Part shown: one piece after another, positions 54,153 to 62,049 of the stretch
Position numbering within the stretch: position 1 is the stretch's first letter
How the letters are laid out: each line of letters begins with the position of its first letter
Position numbers and translations under genes: made by a program
Source of the DNA: Micavibrio aeruginosavorus EPB
Lineage (GTDB): Bacteria > Pseudomonadota > Alphaproteobacteria > Micavibrionales > Micavibrionaceae
Reading direction: 5' to 3'
Length of the DNA: 64,000 bases
NCBI RefSeq assembly: GCF_000348745.1
Contig: NC_020812.1
Location: forward strand, 815,444 to 879,443
Notes under the pieces: model-generated
What the model was told of the DNA's origin: nothing
Database searches by the model: none
Seen by the model: the letters and a program-made list of their open reading frames with translations, nothing else

Positions 54153-54842
54153 TTAAAATGGTGGTGTTGGGTTTATTCCAAAAAGTGTCTGGTGTGCAAG
54201 GAAGGCAATGACGTATAGGACTAGTCCTATAATTATCCCAGCGATGTCCAGTTTTGTAAGACGGAATTTACCCGAGCGCAAGGCGCGTCCACAGAATATG
54301 ATGCTGTGTGTATTTTTTGCCATGTGTGTCCAGGAATCGACACCTATTTCACGGCGCTTCCTATGATCCAAAAGAGGAATGCCAAGCAAAGACATGATCA
54401 TAAAAATAAGAAACATGAACGCTAGAGGAAATTCTCCGTTAACAATTAAGTGCGACAAGGCCCACAAGAAAAATCCCCATAAGATCGGATGTCGCGTCAA
54501 GGCAATTATTAATCCTGGTTTTTCTGGATTAAAGCCATGGCTATGCGTTGCAATTGAAAATGGATTGGGCACGACAAATCCAGAAACCAGGAGAATGCAA
54601 GCAAGCGGCATCACGAGGTTGGGAATCCAATATAAGCCATGGACCCAAGGCCATAGTGGAACTCTGGGTGCTATTCTGGCCGCATGGATCAGCCACCATA
54701 GAAGGGCGAGGCTGATGCCTGAATACAGGAGCAGGTAGTTATTATGTCCCACACGTTTTACAATCCATGGCTTTAGCCGCGTGCGCGAGACGAGCATATG
54801 TGAAGCAAGAAATGTTATTAAGGCGGTGAAAAAAATCAGCAT
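54153..54842 (-). CDS. nnrU: NnrU family membrane protein
   Basis: The 229-residue protein has six or seven hydrophobic helices with LITFLASHMLVSRTRLKP at the start and ALTRHPILWGFFLWALSHLI in the middle. The RHP..WG..LW...H motif is shared by NnrU and isoprenylcysteine methyltransferase-like proteins. NnrU is needed for normal nitrite and NO reduction in some denitrifiers, but its exact role is unknown. It is the first gene of a pair with the DNR-like regulator and diverges from the Moco operon. The FNR box at 54861 lies close to its start. Confidence 0.9.
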   Translation of the reverse strand: MLIFFTALITFLASHMLVSRTRLKPWIVKRVGHNNYLLLYSGISLALLWWLIHAARIAPRVPLWPWVHGLYWIPNLVMPLACILLVSGFVVPNPFSIATHSHGFNPEKPGLIIALTRHPILWGFFLWALSHLIVNGEFPLAFMFLIFMIMSLLGIPLLDHRKRREIGVDSWTHMAKNTHSIIFCGRALRSGKFRLTKLDIAGIIIGLVLYVIAFLAHQTLFGINPTPPF

Positions 54843-54860
54843 TTACAGGCCTTTATCTGC

Positions 54861-54874
54861 TTGATTTGGATCAA
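54861..54874. promoter_or_regulatory. FNR/DNR box between nnrU and moaA
   Basis: TTGAT-TTGG-ATCAA. For moaA it is well placed for class II activation, with a TATGTA -10 element near 54893. For nnrU it is only about 25 bases from the start codon, so repression or weak control is more likely on that side. Confidence 0.87.
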
Positions 54875-54929
54875 GTTATTCTTCTTTATCTTTATGTACA
54901 GTCCCGTACACTAGACTTGCCACGCTTTA

Positions 54930-55031
54930 CAGTGCGTTGCAACTCCGAGCCTGTCGCACCTAAGTGCCGTATTGATTCGGTATATGGACGACAGGCCGGG
55001 GTCGTAGTGGAAACGCTCCGGCCTCCCACGT
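54930..55031 (+). ncRNA. Candidate molybdenum-cofactor (Moco) riboswitch in the moaA leader
   Basis: The leader contains ACTCCGAGCC, then a perfect stem CCTGTCG/CGACAGG (54950-54956 with 54989-54995) enclosing a smaller TGCCG/CGGTA stem. GGCCGG then pairs with CCGGCC, and an AGTG-GAAA-CGCT GNRA-capped helix sits on top (55006-55017). The sequence ends CCTCCC just before the moaA ribosome-binding site. The conserved-looking unpaired blocks, the GNRA loop and the position ahead of moaA match the Moco RNA motif. Family assignment is from memory of that motif. Confidence 0.72.
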
Positions 55032-55049
55032 TTGGAAAGGAGAACAGAC

Positions 55050-56039
55050 ATGGAAAAAACACCGCAAATTGCGGATACTTTCGGTAGGCGCTTTCCTTAT
55101 TTGCGCCTGTCATTGACGGACATTTGTAACTTTCGTTGCTCATATTGTTTGCCTGATGGTTACAAAAAGACGGGATGCGAAAGTTTTTTGTCGCGCGATG
55201 AAATTTTACGCCTTGTTCGTGCATTCTCCGGAATGGGCGTGTGGAAAATTCGTTTGACGGGTGGAGAGCCAACTATTCGTCCGGATTTCATTGAGATCGC
55301 GCGCGATATTTCAGGCATTCATGGTATTGAAAAACTGGCGTTTACCACCAATGGATATAAATTGCCGGAGCGCGCAAAAGAATATTACGAAGCCGGGCTT
55401 AGCGCCATAAATATTAGCATTGATTCGTTAAATCCACGACAGTTTGAAGCAATTACCGGACATGATCGTTTGGCTGAAATCATGGATGGTATGAATGAGT
55501 GTTTTCGTGTTGGGTTCAAAACAGTCAAAATAAACACCGTTTTGTTGCGTGGTATGAATGATGATGAAATCGATGATTTCGTTGATTTCGTAGCAGATAA
55601 ACCAGTGTCTTTGCGCTTTATTGAGCTAATGCGTACAGGGGAAAACGGGGATTATTTCTCAGCGCACCATTTGTCCGGAATTCATGTTACACAACGTCTT
55701 CTTGAGCGCGGATGGTCCATAAATCCTCGTTCTGAAGGTGCGGGACCTGCCGTCGAATTTTCTCATGAAAAAAGTCTTGGAACGATCGGGCTGATTGCGC
55801 CGTATGCAAAGGATTTCTGCAAAACGTGTAATCGACTGCGGGTGTCAGCAAAGGGGAATTTGCATTTGTGTTTATTTGGAGAGGGCGGGTATCCGCTTCG
55901 TGACCTTTTACAGAGAGATGATCAATGTCAGGATTTGCAGGATAAGATAATGAATCTAATGAATTTTAAAAAATCCAGCCATTTTTTACATGATGGTGAT
56001 ACAGGCGCAACGCCACATTTGGCATCAATTGGTGGATAG
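55050..56039 (+). CDS. moaA: GTP 3',8-cyclase MoaA
   Basis: The 329-residue radical-SAM enzyme has the N-terminal cluster motif CNFRCSYC and KIRLTGGEPTIRPD. The C-terminal second cluster motif is CKTCNRLRVSAKGNLHLCLF, and it ends in Gly-Gly, needed for activity in this family. It converts GTP to 3',8-cyclo-GTP in the first step of Moco synthesis. The ATG follows AAAGGAG. A TTG six codons earlier is in frame but has no ribosome-binding site. It leads an operon of Moco genes under a candidate riboswitch and an FNR box. Confidence 0.95.
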   Translation: MEKTPQIADTFGRRFPYLRLSLTDICNFRCSYCLPDGYKKTGCESFLSRDEILRLVRAFSGMGVWKIRLTGGEPTIRPDFIEIARDISGIHGIEKLAFTTNGYKLPERAKEYYEAGLSAINISIDSLNPRQFEAITGHDRLAEIMDGMNECFRVGFKTVKINTVLLRGMNDDEIDDFVDFVADKPVSLRFIELMRTGENGDYFSAHHLSGIHVTQRLLERGWSINPRSEGAGPAVEFSHEKSLGTIGLIAPYAKDFCKTCNRLRVSAKGNLHLCLFGEGGYPLRDLLQRDDQCQDLQDKIMNLMNFKKSSHFLHDGDTGATPHLASIGG

Positions 56040-56059
56040 ATAAAGGAGTAGAGCTTATC

Positions 56060-57085
56060 ATGAAACCGGCAAAGGATATTCTGAACTTCAAAGTCAGCCA
56101 CGATCCAAATTTCAAGATGATCGACGTCGGGCGCAAACGACCTACGCGGCGTCGTGCGGTGGCTTGTGGAACAATTTGTTTGAGCCCAGAGGCGTTTTTT
56201 GCTGTGCGTGACGGGACTTTGCCCAAGGGGAATGTTTTGGCTTTAGCGGAAGCAGCAGGGATTATGGGGGCGAAAAGAACCCCGGATTTTATTCCTATGT
56301 GCCATACCTTGCCCTTGGATCAGGTGACGGTCCATTGCGACTTGAAGGAGACTGATCATAGCATTGATGTTTATGTGCAGGCTGCGGCCTACGCGAAGAC
56401 GGGCGTCGAAATGGAGGCTTTGGCCGGAGTCAATGCGGCTCTGTTGACGATATGGGATCTGACCAAGGGAATTGATCCGGACCTCTTGATAGAAGATATC
56501 AGGTTGCTGATCAAAACAGGTGGTAAGAGTGGCGTTTGGACCAATCCACGTGGCATTCCGGAATGGTTGCAGGAGCAGTTACCGACCGCACTATTTTTGT
56601 CGGGAAAGAAAGCTGGAATTCTAGTCATGAGCGATCGTGCTTCTTCAGGTGCTTATGAAGACTTATCGGGTGCATTGTTGAAAGATATTCTCTGTTCTGC
56701 TGGTGCGGATGTTTGTGCGTATGATGTTATTCCGGATCGTCAGGACGATATCGCGAAAGTGATGCTCGATATGTGTCACGCGAACAAACTGGACATTCTC
56801 ATTGCATCCGGCGGGACGGGGCCGGGGCCACGCGATGTAACTCCCGATGTCCTGGCACGTATCAGTGACAGAGTTCTTGATGGAATTGGTGATTTTATGC
56901 GTATGGAAAGTTTACATTATGTCGATACGGCATGGCTTTCACGCATGACAGCCGGAATGATTGGATCAACTCTTGTCATTGCATTTCCAGGGTCGCCAAA
57001 AGCTGTGCAGGAGTGTTGGGAAATTATTGGTCCATATATCGGTGATGCGTTAGACAAGATCAGAAAGCAAGGCTTCGAGGTGTAG
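56060..57085 (+). CDS. moaCB: Bifunctional MoaC-MoaB fusion
   Basis: The 341-residue protein joins two Moco enzymes. Residues up to about 160 form MoaC, with KGNVLALAEAAGIMGAKRTP, DFIPMCHTLPLDQV and GVEMEALAGVNAALLTIWDL, which makes cyclic pyranopterin monophosphate. The second half, from about 180, is a MoaB/MogA-type MoCF domain with LVMSDRASSGAYEDLSG, SGGTGPGPRDVTPD and FPGSPKAV, which adenylates molybdopterin. Such moaCB fusions are known. It follows moaA by 20 bases with an AAAGGAG site, and moaD starts one base after its stop. Confidence 0.93.
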   Translation: MKPAKDILNFKVSHDPNFKMIDVGRKRPTRRRAVACGTICLSPEAFFAVRDGTLPKGNVLALAEAAGIMGAKRTPDFIPMCHTLPLDQVTVHCDLKETDHSIDVYVQAAAYAKTGVEMEALAGVNAALLTIWDLTKGIDPDLLIEDIRLLIKTGGKSGVWTNPRGIPEWLQEQLPTALFLSGKKAGILVMSDRASSGAYEDLSGALLKDILCSAGADVCAYDVIPDRQDDIAKVMLDMCHANKLDILIASGGTGPGPRDVTPDVLARISDRVLDGIGDFMRMESLHYVDTAWLSRMTAGMIGSTLVIAFPGSPKAVQECWEIIGPYIGDALDKIRKQGFEV

Positions 57086-57086
57086 A

Positions 57087-57329
57087 ATGAAAGTTTCTGT
57101 CATTCACTATGGTGCTTTCAGGTCTCTGGGCAGCAAATCAGATTTGGATATTTCGCCACCTGTTACAATTGGCGCCGTTCGAAAATTGTTGTGCAACCAT
57201 CTTGGTCAGGATTATGCCTTGTTAATTGATGACTCTGTATTTGCTAATGATACAGATGTGCTTCCCGATGAATTTGTACTAGATGTTGATTGCTCTCTTT
57301 CAATTCTTCCGCCTGTTTGTGGAGGATAA
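57087..57329 (+). CDS. moaD: Molybdopterin synthase small subunit MoaD
   Basis: The 80-residue ubiquitin-like protein ends in VCGG, the Gly-Gly tail that is adenylated by MoeB and carries the sulfur as thiocarboxylate. The beta-grasp pattern VSVIHYGAFRSL and SILPPVCGG is normal. It is packed one base from both neighbours. Its partner MoaE and the activating enzyme MoeB-rhodanese are both in the window. Confidence 0.92.
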   Translation: MKVSVIHYGAFRSLGSKSDLDISPPVTIGAVRKLLCNHLGQDYALLIDDSVFANDTDVLPDEFVLDVDCSLSILPPVCGG

Positions 57330-57330
57330 G

Positions 57331-57816
57331 ATGACAGTTTATGTAGCTGTGAAAACAGCACAAATTTCCATTTCAAATCTAGTGAAGAAAGTTGAGTCCG
57401 CTGATTGTGGTGCGATTGATATTTTTGTCGGCGCTGTACGAAATAGCCATAATGGAAAAGACGTTGTGGGAATAACGTATGATGCGCACGAAAATCTTGC
57501 GGAGAAAGTCCTCCGCGATATTTGCTGCGAGGGGCAGGGGGTCTGGCCCGGAACACACTATGCTGTTGAGCATTATAAGGGGGAATTGCCCGTTGGTGGT
57601 ATTAGCGTAGCAATTGCGGTTAGCTCACCGCACCGCGCTGAAAGCTTCGAGGCCTGCCGCTACGTCATTGAAGAAATAAAAAGGCGTCTCCCAATCTGGA
57701 AAAAAGAACATTATGTGGATGGAAAGAGTGAGTGGCTTCCCGGTCATTCGCTTAGGGTTGAGAGCGAGCTCAGTGTTACCTGCTGTGGTAAATGCTGTAA
57801 TGGAAAGCATGGTTAG
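57331..57816 (+). CDS. moaE: Molybdopterin synthase large subunit MoaE
   Basis: The 161-residue protein has IDIFVGAVRNSHNGKDVVGI followed by TYDAH, then HYKGELPVGGISVAIAVSSP followed by HR, and PIWKKEHYVDGKSEW with the catalytic lysines. These are the MoaE hallmarks. It transfers sulfur from MoaD to the pyranopterin. The C-terminus is extended by CCGKCCNGKHG, four extra cysteines not usual in the family. The ATG follows GGAGG. The 3' end overlaps mobA by about 17 bases. Confidence 0.93.
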   Translation: MTVYVAVKTAQISISNLVKKVESADCGAIDIFVGAVRNSHNGKDVVGITYDAHENLAEKVLRDICCEGQGVWPGTHYAVEHYKGELPVGGISVAIAVSSPHRAESFEACRYVIEEIKRRLPIWKKEHYVDGKSEWLPGHSLRVESELSVTCCGKCCNGKHG

Positions 57817-58336
57817 TTATCCTGGTGTTGTAGGTGTCGTTCTGGCCGGTGGGCAATCACGCCGTATGGGGCGGGATAAAGCTTTGCTGAATTTCCGTGG
57901 AAAAGTTCTGCTGCTTCATATGATGGATACTCTCTACAGCCTGGGCTTGAAGGATGTTTTTGTCAGCGGGTCTTTCCCCGGCTATCCATGCATTGAGGAT
58001 TCACTTCCACATACAGGCCCAGTGCAGGGCATAAAGAGTGTTTTGCGCTATAAATCGGGCTATAAAGGATACCTTTTTGTCCCAGTAGATATGCCGCTTT
58101 TGCCTGCTCGTGCGTTAAAAGGCTTACTGTCGCAGGAGCAAGGAGGGTATTATACAGGGTGGCCATTGCCTGCGTATATTACCCCGCCTTTTTTCCCATC
58201 ATCACGCAATTCTGTCCGTGGTTTTTTATCAGAGCAAGGAATATATCCAGTTTCATTGCCTAATGATTGTGATGATTTCATGAAGAATGCGAATACACCC
58301 AAAGAGTGGGATGAGGTGGAAAGTTATGAATGTTAA
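57800..58336 (+). CDS. mobA: Molybdenum cofactor guanylyltransferase MobA
   Basis: The product of about 178 residues has VVGVVLAGGQSRRMGRDKAL, the nucleotide-binding signature of MobA, and YLFVPVDMPLLP with the metal-binding Asp. It attaches GMP to Mo-molybdopterin to form the bis-MGD used by NarG. It is slightly short in its C-terminal half. The start is uncertain: ATG 57800 or ATG 57809, both within the end of moaE. The frame is open further upstream. It overlaps the next small gene by 11 bases. Confidence 0.88.
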   Translation: MESMVSYPGVVGVVLAGGQSRRMGRDKALLNFRGKVLLLHMMDTLYSLGLKDVFVSGSFPGYPCIEDSLPHTGPVQGIKSVLRYKSGYKGYLFVPVDMPLLPARALKGLLSQEQGGYYTGWPLPAYITPPFFPSSRNSVRGFLSEQGIYPVSLPNDCDDFMKNANTPKEWDEVESYEC

Positions 58337-58679
58337 AATTTCCGGTAATTCGATAACGTTTAAGATTTCTGAATTCGAATTAAATGCCCTGATCGAGCAG
58401 GGAGTGATCACACAAGAAACGCGCTTTGATACCGGTGTTTTTGTTACAAGAATTATTTTTCCCGCCGACGATAATGCTGATCCTATCAAGTTTCTTGTGA
58501 GTAATGTTCCAGATGGGGGGGCGTGCATCGATTTATCTTTTGGTGTAACGCACAAGGATATTTCATTCCTTTCTGCGATAGGAAAAAATCGTGAAGGTCT
58601 GTCGATGAAGTCTGGTAACATTGATGTAACTTTGCAGGTTGATATTCGAAAAGATAGCCGAGGAAGGAAGGCTGTTTAA
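58326..58679 (+). CDS. Small protein of unknown function in the Moco operon (possibly DUF7009-like)
   Basis: The 117-residue product starts MNVKISGNSITFKISEFEL, followed by alternating strand-like segments (FVTRIIFPADD, IKFLVSNVPDGG, CIDLSFGV) and a charged end. It has no signal peptide, helix or cysteine cluster. The opening resembles a group of about 120-residue proteins (R.KGNSIR.RL....) that I recall as DUF7009. The match is tentative. It starts within mobA and the TauE gene starts directly at its stop, so it is translated with the Moco genes. Confidence 0.6.
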   Translation: MNVKISGNSITFKISEFELNALIEQGVITQETRFDTGVFVTRIIFPADDNADPIKFLVSNVPDGGACIDLSFGVTHKDISFLSAIGKNREGLSMKSGNIDVTLQVDIRKDSRGRKAV

Positions 58680-59444
58680 ATGATTATTCCGGCGGGGCTT
58701 TTTTTCTGTACCGCTTTACTGTATGCCAGTGTCGGGTTCGGTGGTGGATCAACCTATAACGCGATATTGGTGTTGTTCGACGCGAACTATAAAATAATCC
58801 CATTTGTTTCTTTGGCGTGCAACATTGTCGTTGTAATTGGAGGGGTTTGGTACTTTTCCCGTCATGGGGGTTTTTCTTCGCGGCGTATTCTTCCATGGAT
58901 ATTATTCTCTATGCCAGCTTCTTTTATTGGCGGTTCTCTACCAATCTCTGAGGTGGCATTCATCGGAATTCTAGGAATTATGTTGCTTTTGTCTGGTATC
59001 AAGCTGTTGCTTCCAGATCGTACATTTTTTGATGGCCATAAAGCGCCTGACCCTAGAAATAGTTGGTTCTTTGCGCCAGTTTTCGGAACTTCTCTTGGGT
59101 TGATGGCTGGGTTAACGGGAATAGGCGGGGGCATCTTTCTTGCGCCGGTTCTCTATTTTTTGCACTGGGGTAATGCTAGGCAAATTGCTGGTGCATGCTC
59201 ACTTTTCATTTTGATGAATTCTTTGGCGGGTATAACAGGGCAAGTTGTTAAACTTGAACGTTACGACATTATATACCTTGCCCTACCTTATGCTCCTTTG
59301 CTCCCGATGGTGTTTATAGGCGGGCAGATTGGATCGTATTTGGGGGCGGGACCAATAAATCAGGTTTTTATTAGGGGTGTGACCGCAATTTTAATATTGT
59401 ATGTGGCGGTCAGACTGTTAATCCGATTTGGATTTTCTTTATAA
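58680..59444 (+). CDS. TauE/SafE family membrane permease
   Basis: The 254-residue protein has about eight helices in two halves. The family motif appears as SVGFGGGSTYNAIL in the first half and LTGIGGGIFLAPVL in the second. TauE/SafE proteins move sulfite or organosulfur anions. Here its place at the end of the Moco operon suggests transport of a sulfur species or an oxyanion such as molybdate, which is inference. The ATG is immediately next to the preceding stop. Confidence 0.88.
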   Translation: MIIPAGLFFCTALLYASVGFGGGSTYNAILVLFDANYKIIPFVSLACNIVVVIGGVWYFSRHGGFSSRRILPWILFSMPASFIGGSLPISEVAFIGILGIMLLLSGIKLLLPDRTFFDGHKAPDPRNSWFFAPVFGTSLGLMAGLTGIGGGIFLAPVLYFLHWGNARQIAGACSLFILMNSLAGITGQVVKLERYDIIYLALPYAPLLPMVFIGGQIGSYLGAGPINQVFIRGVTAILILYVAVRLLIRFGFSL

Positions 59445-59474
59445 GATCAAGAAAAAATCAAGCAATTATTGTCC

Positions 59475-59488
59475 TTGATTTGAATCAA
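59475..59488 (+). promoter_or_regulatory. FNR/DNR box upstream of the PAS protein gene
   Basis: TTGAT-TTGA-ATCAA centred 72 bases before the ATG at 59554. Class II spacing puts the transcript start near 59523, leaving a leader of about 30 bases. Confidence 0.86.
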
Positions 59489-59553
59489 AGACTGTTCGTT
59501 CTATAAATCCATATGATTTTTACGGCTAAAAATCATATGCATCAGGGTTTGTT

Positions 59554-60108
59554 ATGCGCGCACAGAATAAAAGCTCTACCGGGGTTGAGGTTGTTTTTCA
59601 TGAAAACGACATTCTCGTCAGCAAAACAGATGCTCGTGGTTTTATAACATATGCGAGTAGGGATTTTCTGAATTTTTCCGGTTATAAAGAAAAGGATTTG
59701 ATAGGTCGTTCGCATAACGTTGTGCGTCATCCGGACATGCCACGCAGCATTTTTAAAATTATCTGGAATCAAATCAGTTCTGGATATGAGAATTTTTCAT
59801 ACGTTTTGAATCTTACTAAAAGTGGCAATTTCTACTGGGCTTTACTTCATGTTACACCGTCTTTTGACGATCATGGGAAGATCATTGGTTATCATTCAAC
59901 GTACCGTTCGCCATCACGGGATTCTATTCAATCTGTTATTGTGCCGCTTTATAGAGAGTTAATGGAGTGTGAAAATTCTCAATCTTGTTTGAATAGTGGT
60001 GCAGAAAGCGGTGTTCGGTTTTTAAATGATATGCTTCTTTCATCTGGCTTTGAATATAACGGCTTCATTCTTTCCCTTGAAAAGGATAGTGGTTTATTTT
60101 TCTCCTAA
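59554..60108 (+). CDS. Aer-type PAS domain protein
   Basis: The 184-residue protein has an N-terminal PAS domain closely following the FAD-binding PAS of the aerotaxis receptor Aer: ILVSKTDARGFITYASRDFL, GYKEKDLIGRSHNVVRHPDM and a GNFYWALLHVTP strand. It has no membrane anchor, HAMP or methyl-accepting domain, and after the PAS only about 60 residues remain. It could be a small redox sensor that works with another protein. Its own perfect FNR box indicates expression at low oxygen. The 3' end overlaps the convergent DUF454 gene by 15 bases. Confidence 0.85.
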   Translation: MRAQNKSSTGVEVVFHENDILVSKTDARGFITYASRDFLNFSGYKEKDLIGRSHNVVRHPDMPRSIFKIIWNQISSGYENFSYVLNLTKSGNFYWALLHVTPSFDDHGKIIGYHSTYRSPSRDSIQSVIVPLYRELMECENSQSCLNSGAESGVRFLNDMLLSSGFEYNGFILSLEKDSGLFFS

Positions 60109-60540
60109 AGGGGCGGAAGGGATTTTAAGACAAGATGGCCTTGTAAAAATATATATGAGAGGAATAAGCATTCCCACCGCGACAATTATGATTAACGGCC
60201 AACCGGGCTGTTTTCCTAATATAAAAATCAAAAATCCGCTGATGCATCCAATAAATGCCAGCCACTTTCCCTTGGTTGGAATTGCGCCATACATGCGCCA
60301 GTTTATTAGAAAATTTCCAAATTCAGGGTGACGCAAAAGCCATGTTTCCATTTGCTTTGATGAGCGGGAAAAACAAGCTGCGGCCACTATAATAAGTGGT
60401 GTTGTCGGTAGTAATGGGACAAAGACACCAATAAAAGCTAAAGCCAAGAAGGCCCAACCCGCACACAGAAAGAACGTTTTGGGAGGCTGTTGAAAATATT
60501 TTCTCAGCAACCTCTTTGTTTTTGTTGTTCTATGGTCCAT
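60094..60540 (-). CDS. YbaN family (DUF454) inner-membrane protein
   Basis: The 148-residue protein has AGWAFLALAFIGVFVPLLPT followed by TPLIIVAAACFSRSS, the DUF454/YbaN signature, then two more C-terminal helices. The function of the family is unknown. It follows moeB by 19 bases on the same strand and is likely the last gene of the minus-strand group that begins with nrdD. Confidence 0.9.
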   Translation of the reverse strand: MDHRTTKTKRLLRKYFQQPPKTFFLCAGWAFLALAFIGVFVPLLPTTPLIIVAAACFSRSSKQMETWLLRHPEFGNFLINWRMYGAIPTKGKWLAFIGCISGFLIFILGKQPGWPLIIIVAVGMLIPLIYIFTRPSCLKIPSAPLGEK

Positions 60541-60559
60541 GTAAGTTTCTTTAACGCGG

Positions 60560-61651
60560 CTAGTGGTTTTGCGTTTCGTCTGTTTTATATTTTAACCAGG
60601 CATCATAACCACCGGAAAGGCTAAATATAGGCTGTGATATTTTCTCCTTCACTTTTCTTGCTGCTTGTAGGCTACGCACACCTTTTTGGCAGTACAGGAC
60701 GATAGTTGAATTTTTTGTAATATCTGGTGTTTCGCCGATCATAATTTTTGACAGGGGGCACAATAGAGCGCCTTCTATGTGTCCGTTTTCCCATTCATTT
60801 TCCTCTCGAACGTCAATAAGGCATACGTCTGAAAGGGTATTTAAATCCGAGATCGTTACTTCAGATATTGATCCGCATGATGGAGGAGTGTAGTTAAGAA
60901 TAATCTCATCCCTATTAATGCTGCATATCTTGCATTGCATATTTTTCCTGATAGAGAGTGTGCGCACTTGCATTGATCGTGTATCCAGCATCCACAAAAG
61001 ACCGCTAAGTGACGAAAAACTTTTGTGTGCCGTAATGATCTGGATGGCTTGCAAGGCCTGGGTTACGCCGATCAGGCCGGCGACGGCGCCAATGACACCG
61101 GATTCTGCGCAATTCATAATATTGGCTTTTGGTTTTTCCGGATACAAGCAGCGATAACACGGGCCATCTTTATCATTGAATACGCTGGCCTGTCCGTCAA
61201 ATCCCTGGATGGATCCATAAATCCAAGGCTTCCCAAATTTGACAGCGGCATCGTTTATCAGAAATTTAGCATCAAAATTATCGGTTCCATCTATAATTAT
61301 ATCGTAAGCTGGAAAAAGCGACTGCGCCATTGCTGGTGTAAGAGTGGCATCGTAATATTCAACGGTAATGTGCGGATTTAACGATAGTACTCTTTCCGCG
61401 GCGATTTTTGCTTTTGATTGGCCTACATTGTTACTAGAAAAGATAATTTGTCGTTGTAGATTGCTTTCATCTATTCTGTCAAAATCAATAATTCCTATTT
61501 TCCCGATGCCAGCGGCGGCAAGATAAAGCAATGCCGGGGACCCTAAACCGCCAGCGCCGACGCACAAAATTGATGATTCGGATAGTTTTTTCTGGCCGTC
61601 ATGCCCAATTTCAGGAAGACAAGTCTGTCGGCTATATCGATCTGTTTGCAT
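60560..61651 (-). CDS. moeB: MoeB/ThiF-type adenylyltransferase with C-terminal rhodanese domain
   Basis: The 363-residue protein has the E1-like ATP-binding motif CVGAGGLGSPALLYLAAAGI and the substrate-specific RYSRQTCLPEIG opening. Zinc-binding cysteine pairs are seen in CYRCLYPE and CKICS. From about 265 a rhodanese domain ends the protein, with DVREENEWENGHIEGA and active-site Cys in LYCQKGVRS. It adenylates the MoaD C-terminus and can deliver sulfur through the rhodanese Cys, completing the Moco pathway. It starts within the last 20 bases of the Rrf2 gene. Confidence 0.9.
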   Translation of the reverse strand: MQTDRYSRQTCLPEIGHDGQKKLSESSILCVGAGGLGSPALLYLAAAGIGKIGIIDFDRIDESNLQRQIIFSSNNVGQSKAKIAAERVLSLNPHITVEYYDATLTPAMAQSLFPAYDIIIDGTDNFDAKFLINDAAVKFGKPWIYGSIQGFDGQASVFNDKDGPCYRCLYPEKPKANIMNCAESGVIGAVAGLIGVTQALQAIQIITAHKSFSSLSGLLWMLDTRSMQVRTLSIRKNMQCKICSINRDEIILNYTPPSCGSISEVTISDLNTLSDVCLIDVREENEWENGHIEGALLCPLSKIMIGETPDITKNSTIVLYCQKGVRSLQAARKVKEKISQPIFSLSGGYDAWLKYKTDETQNH

Positions 61652-62006
61652 GGCTTCTAATATCCGAAAGCGTGTATTGATTTAAAGCAGAAATAAAGGA
61701 TTTCTGTGCAACCATCAAGTATGGCATTATAGGGGACGGCGGATGGGTGTTTTTTGTTTCCAGGGTGCAAAATAAGGTGCCTAGTCGTATATGGTCCGGC
61801 TGCGCCACCAGAAAGATGCCCCCTTTTTTTCCTCTGACGCTGCCAATATAGCCCAAGCGTGATAATGTCCCGACGACTTTTACAAGATGATGGTATGAAA
61901 ACCCGTAATAATTAGCAATCTCTCGTATACTACACAAGCGTTCAGCGTGATCCGATAAATAGATCATGGAATGTATCCCGTAATGTGTAGAGGCTCTAAT
62001 TTTCAT
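61632..62006 (-). CDS. Rrf2-family regulator, NsrR-like but without cluster cysteines
   Basis: The 124-residue protein has the Rrf2 winged helix with MKIRASTHYGIHSMIYLSDH and ANYYGFSYHHLVKVVGTLSR, and the wing RGKKGGIFL, closest in style to NsrR. Where NsrR carries three cysteines for its NO-sensing cluster, this protein reads ETKNTHPPSPIMPYLMVAQK, so the ligands are absent. An upstream Cys (LFCTLE) remains. It may sense something else or bind a cluster differently. I start at the ATG of MKIRAS. It sits between nrdG and moeB. Confidence 0.82.
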   Translation of the reverse strand: MKIRASTHYGIHSMIYLSDHAERLCSIREIANYYGFSYHHLVKVVGTLSRLGYIGSVRGKKGGIFLVAQPDHIRLGTLFCTLETKNTHPPSPIMPYLMVAQKSFISALNQYTLSDIRSHANRSI

Positions 62007-62049
62007 GACCTGTATGGTGTGGGGTTGCTTATTGGTCAGCCGATCGCCA

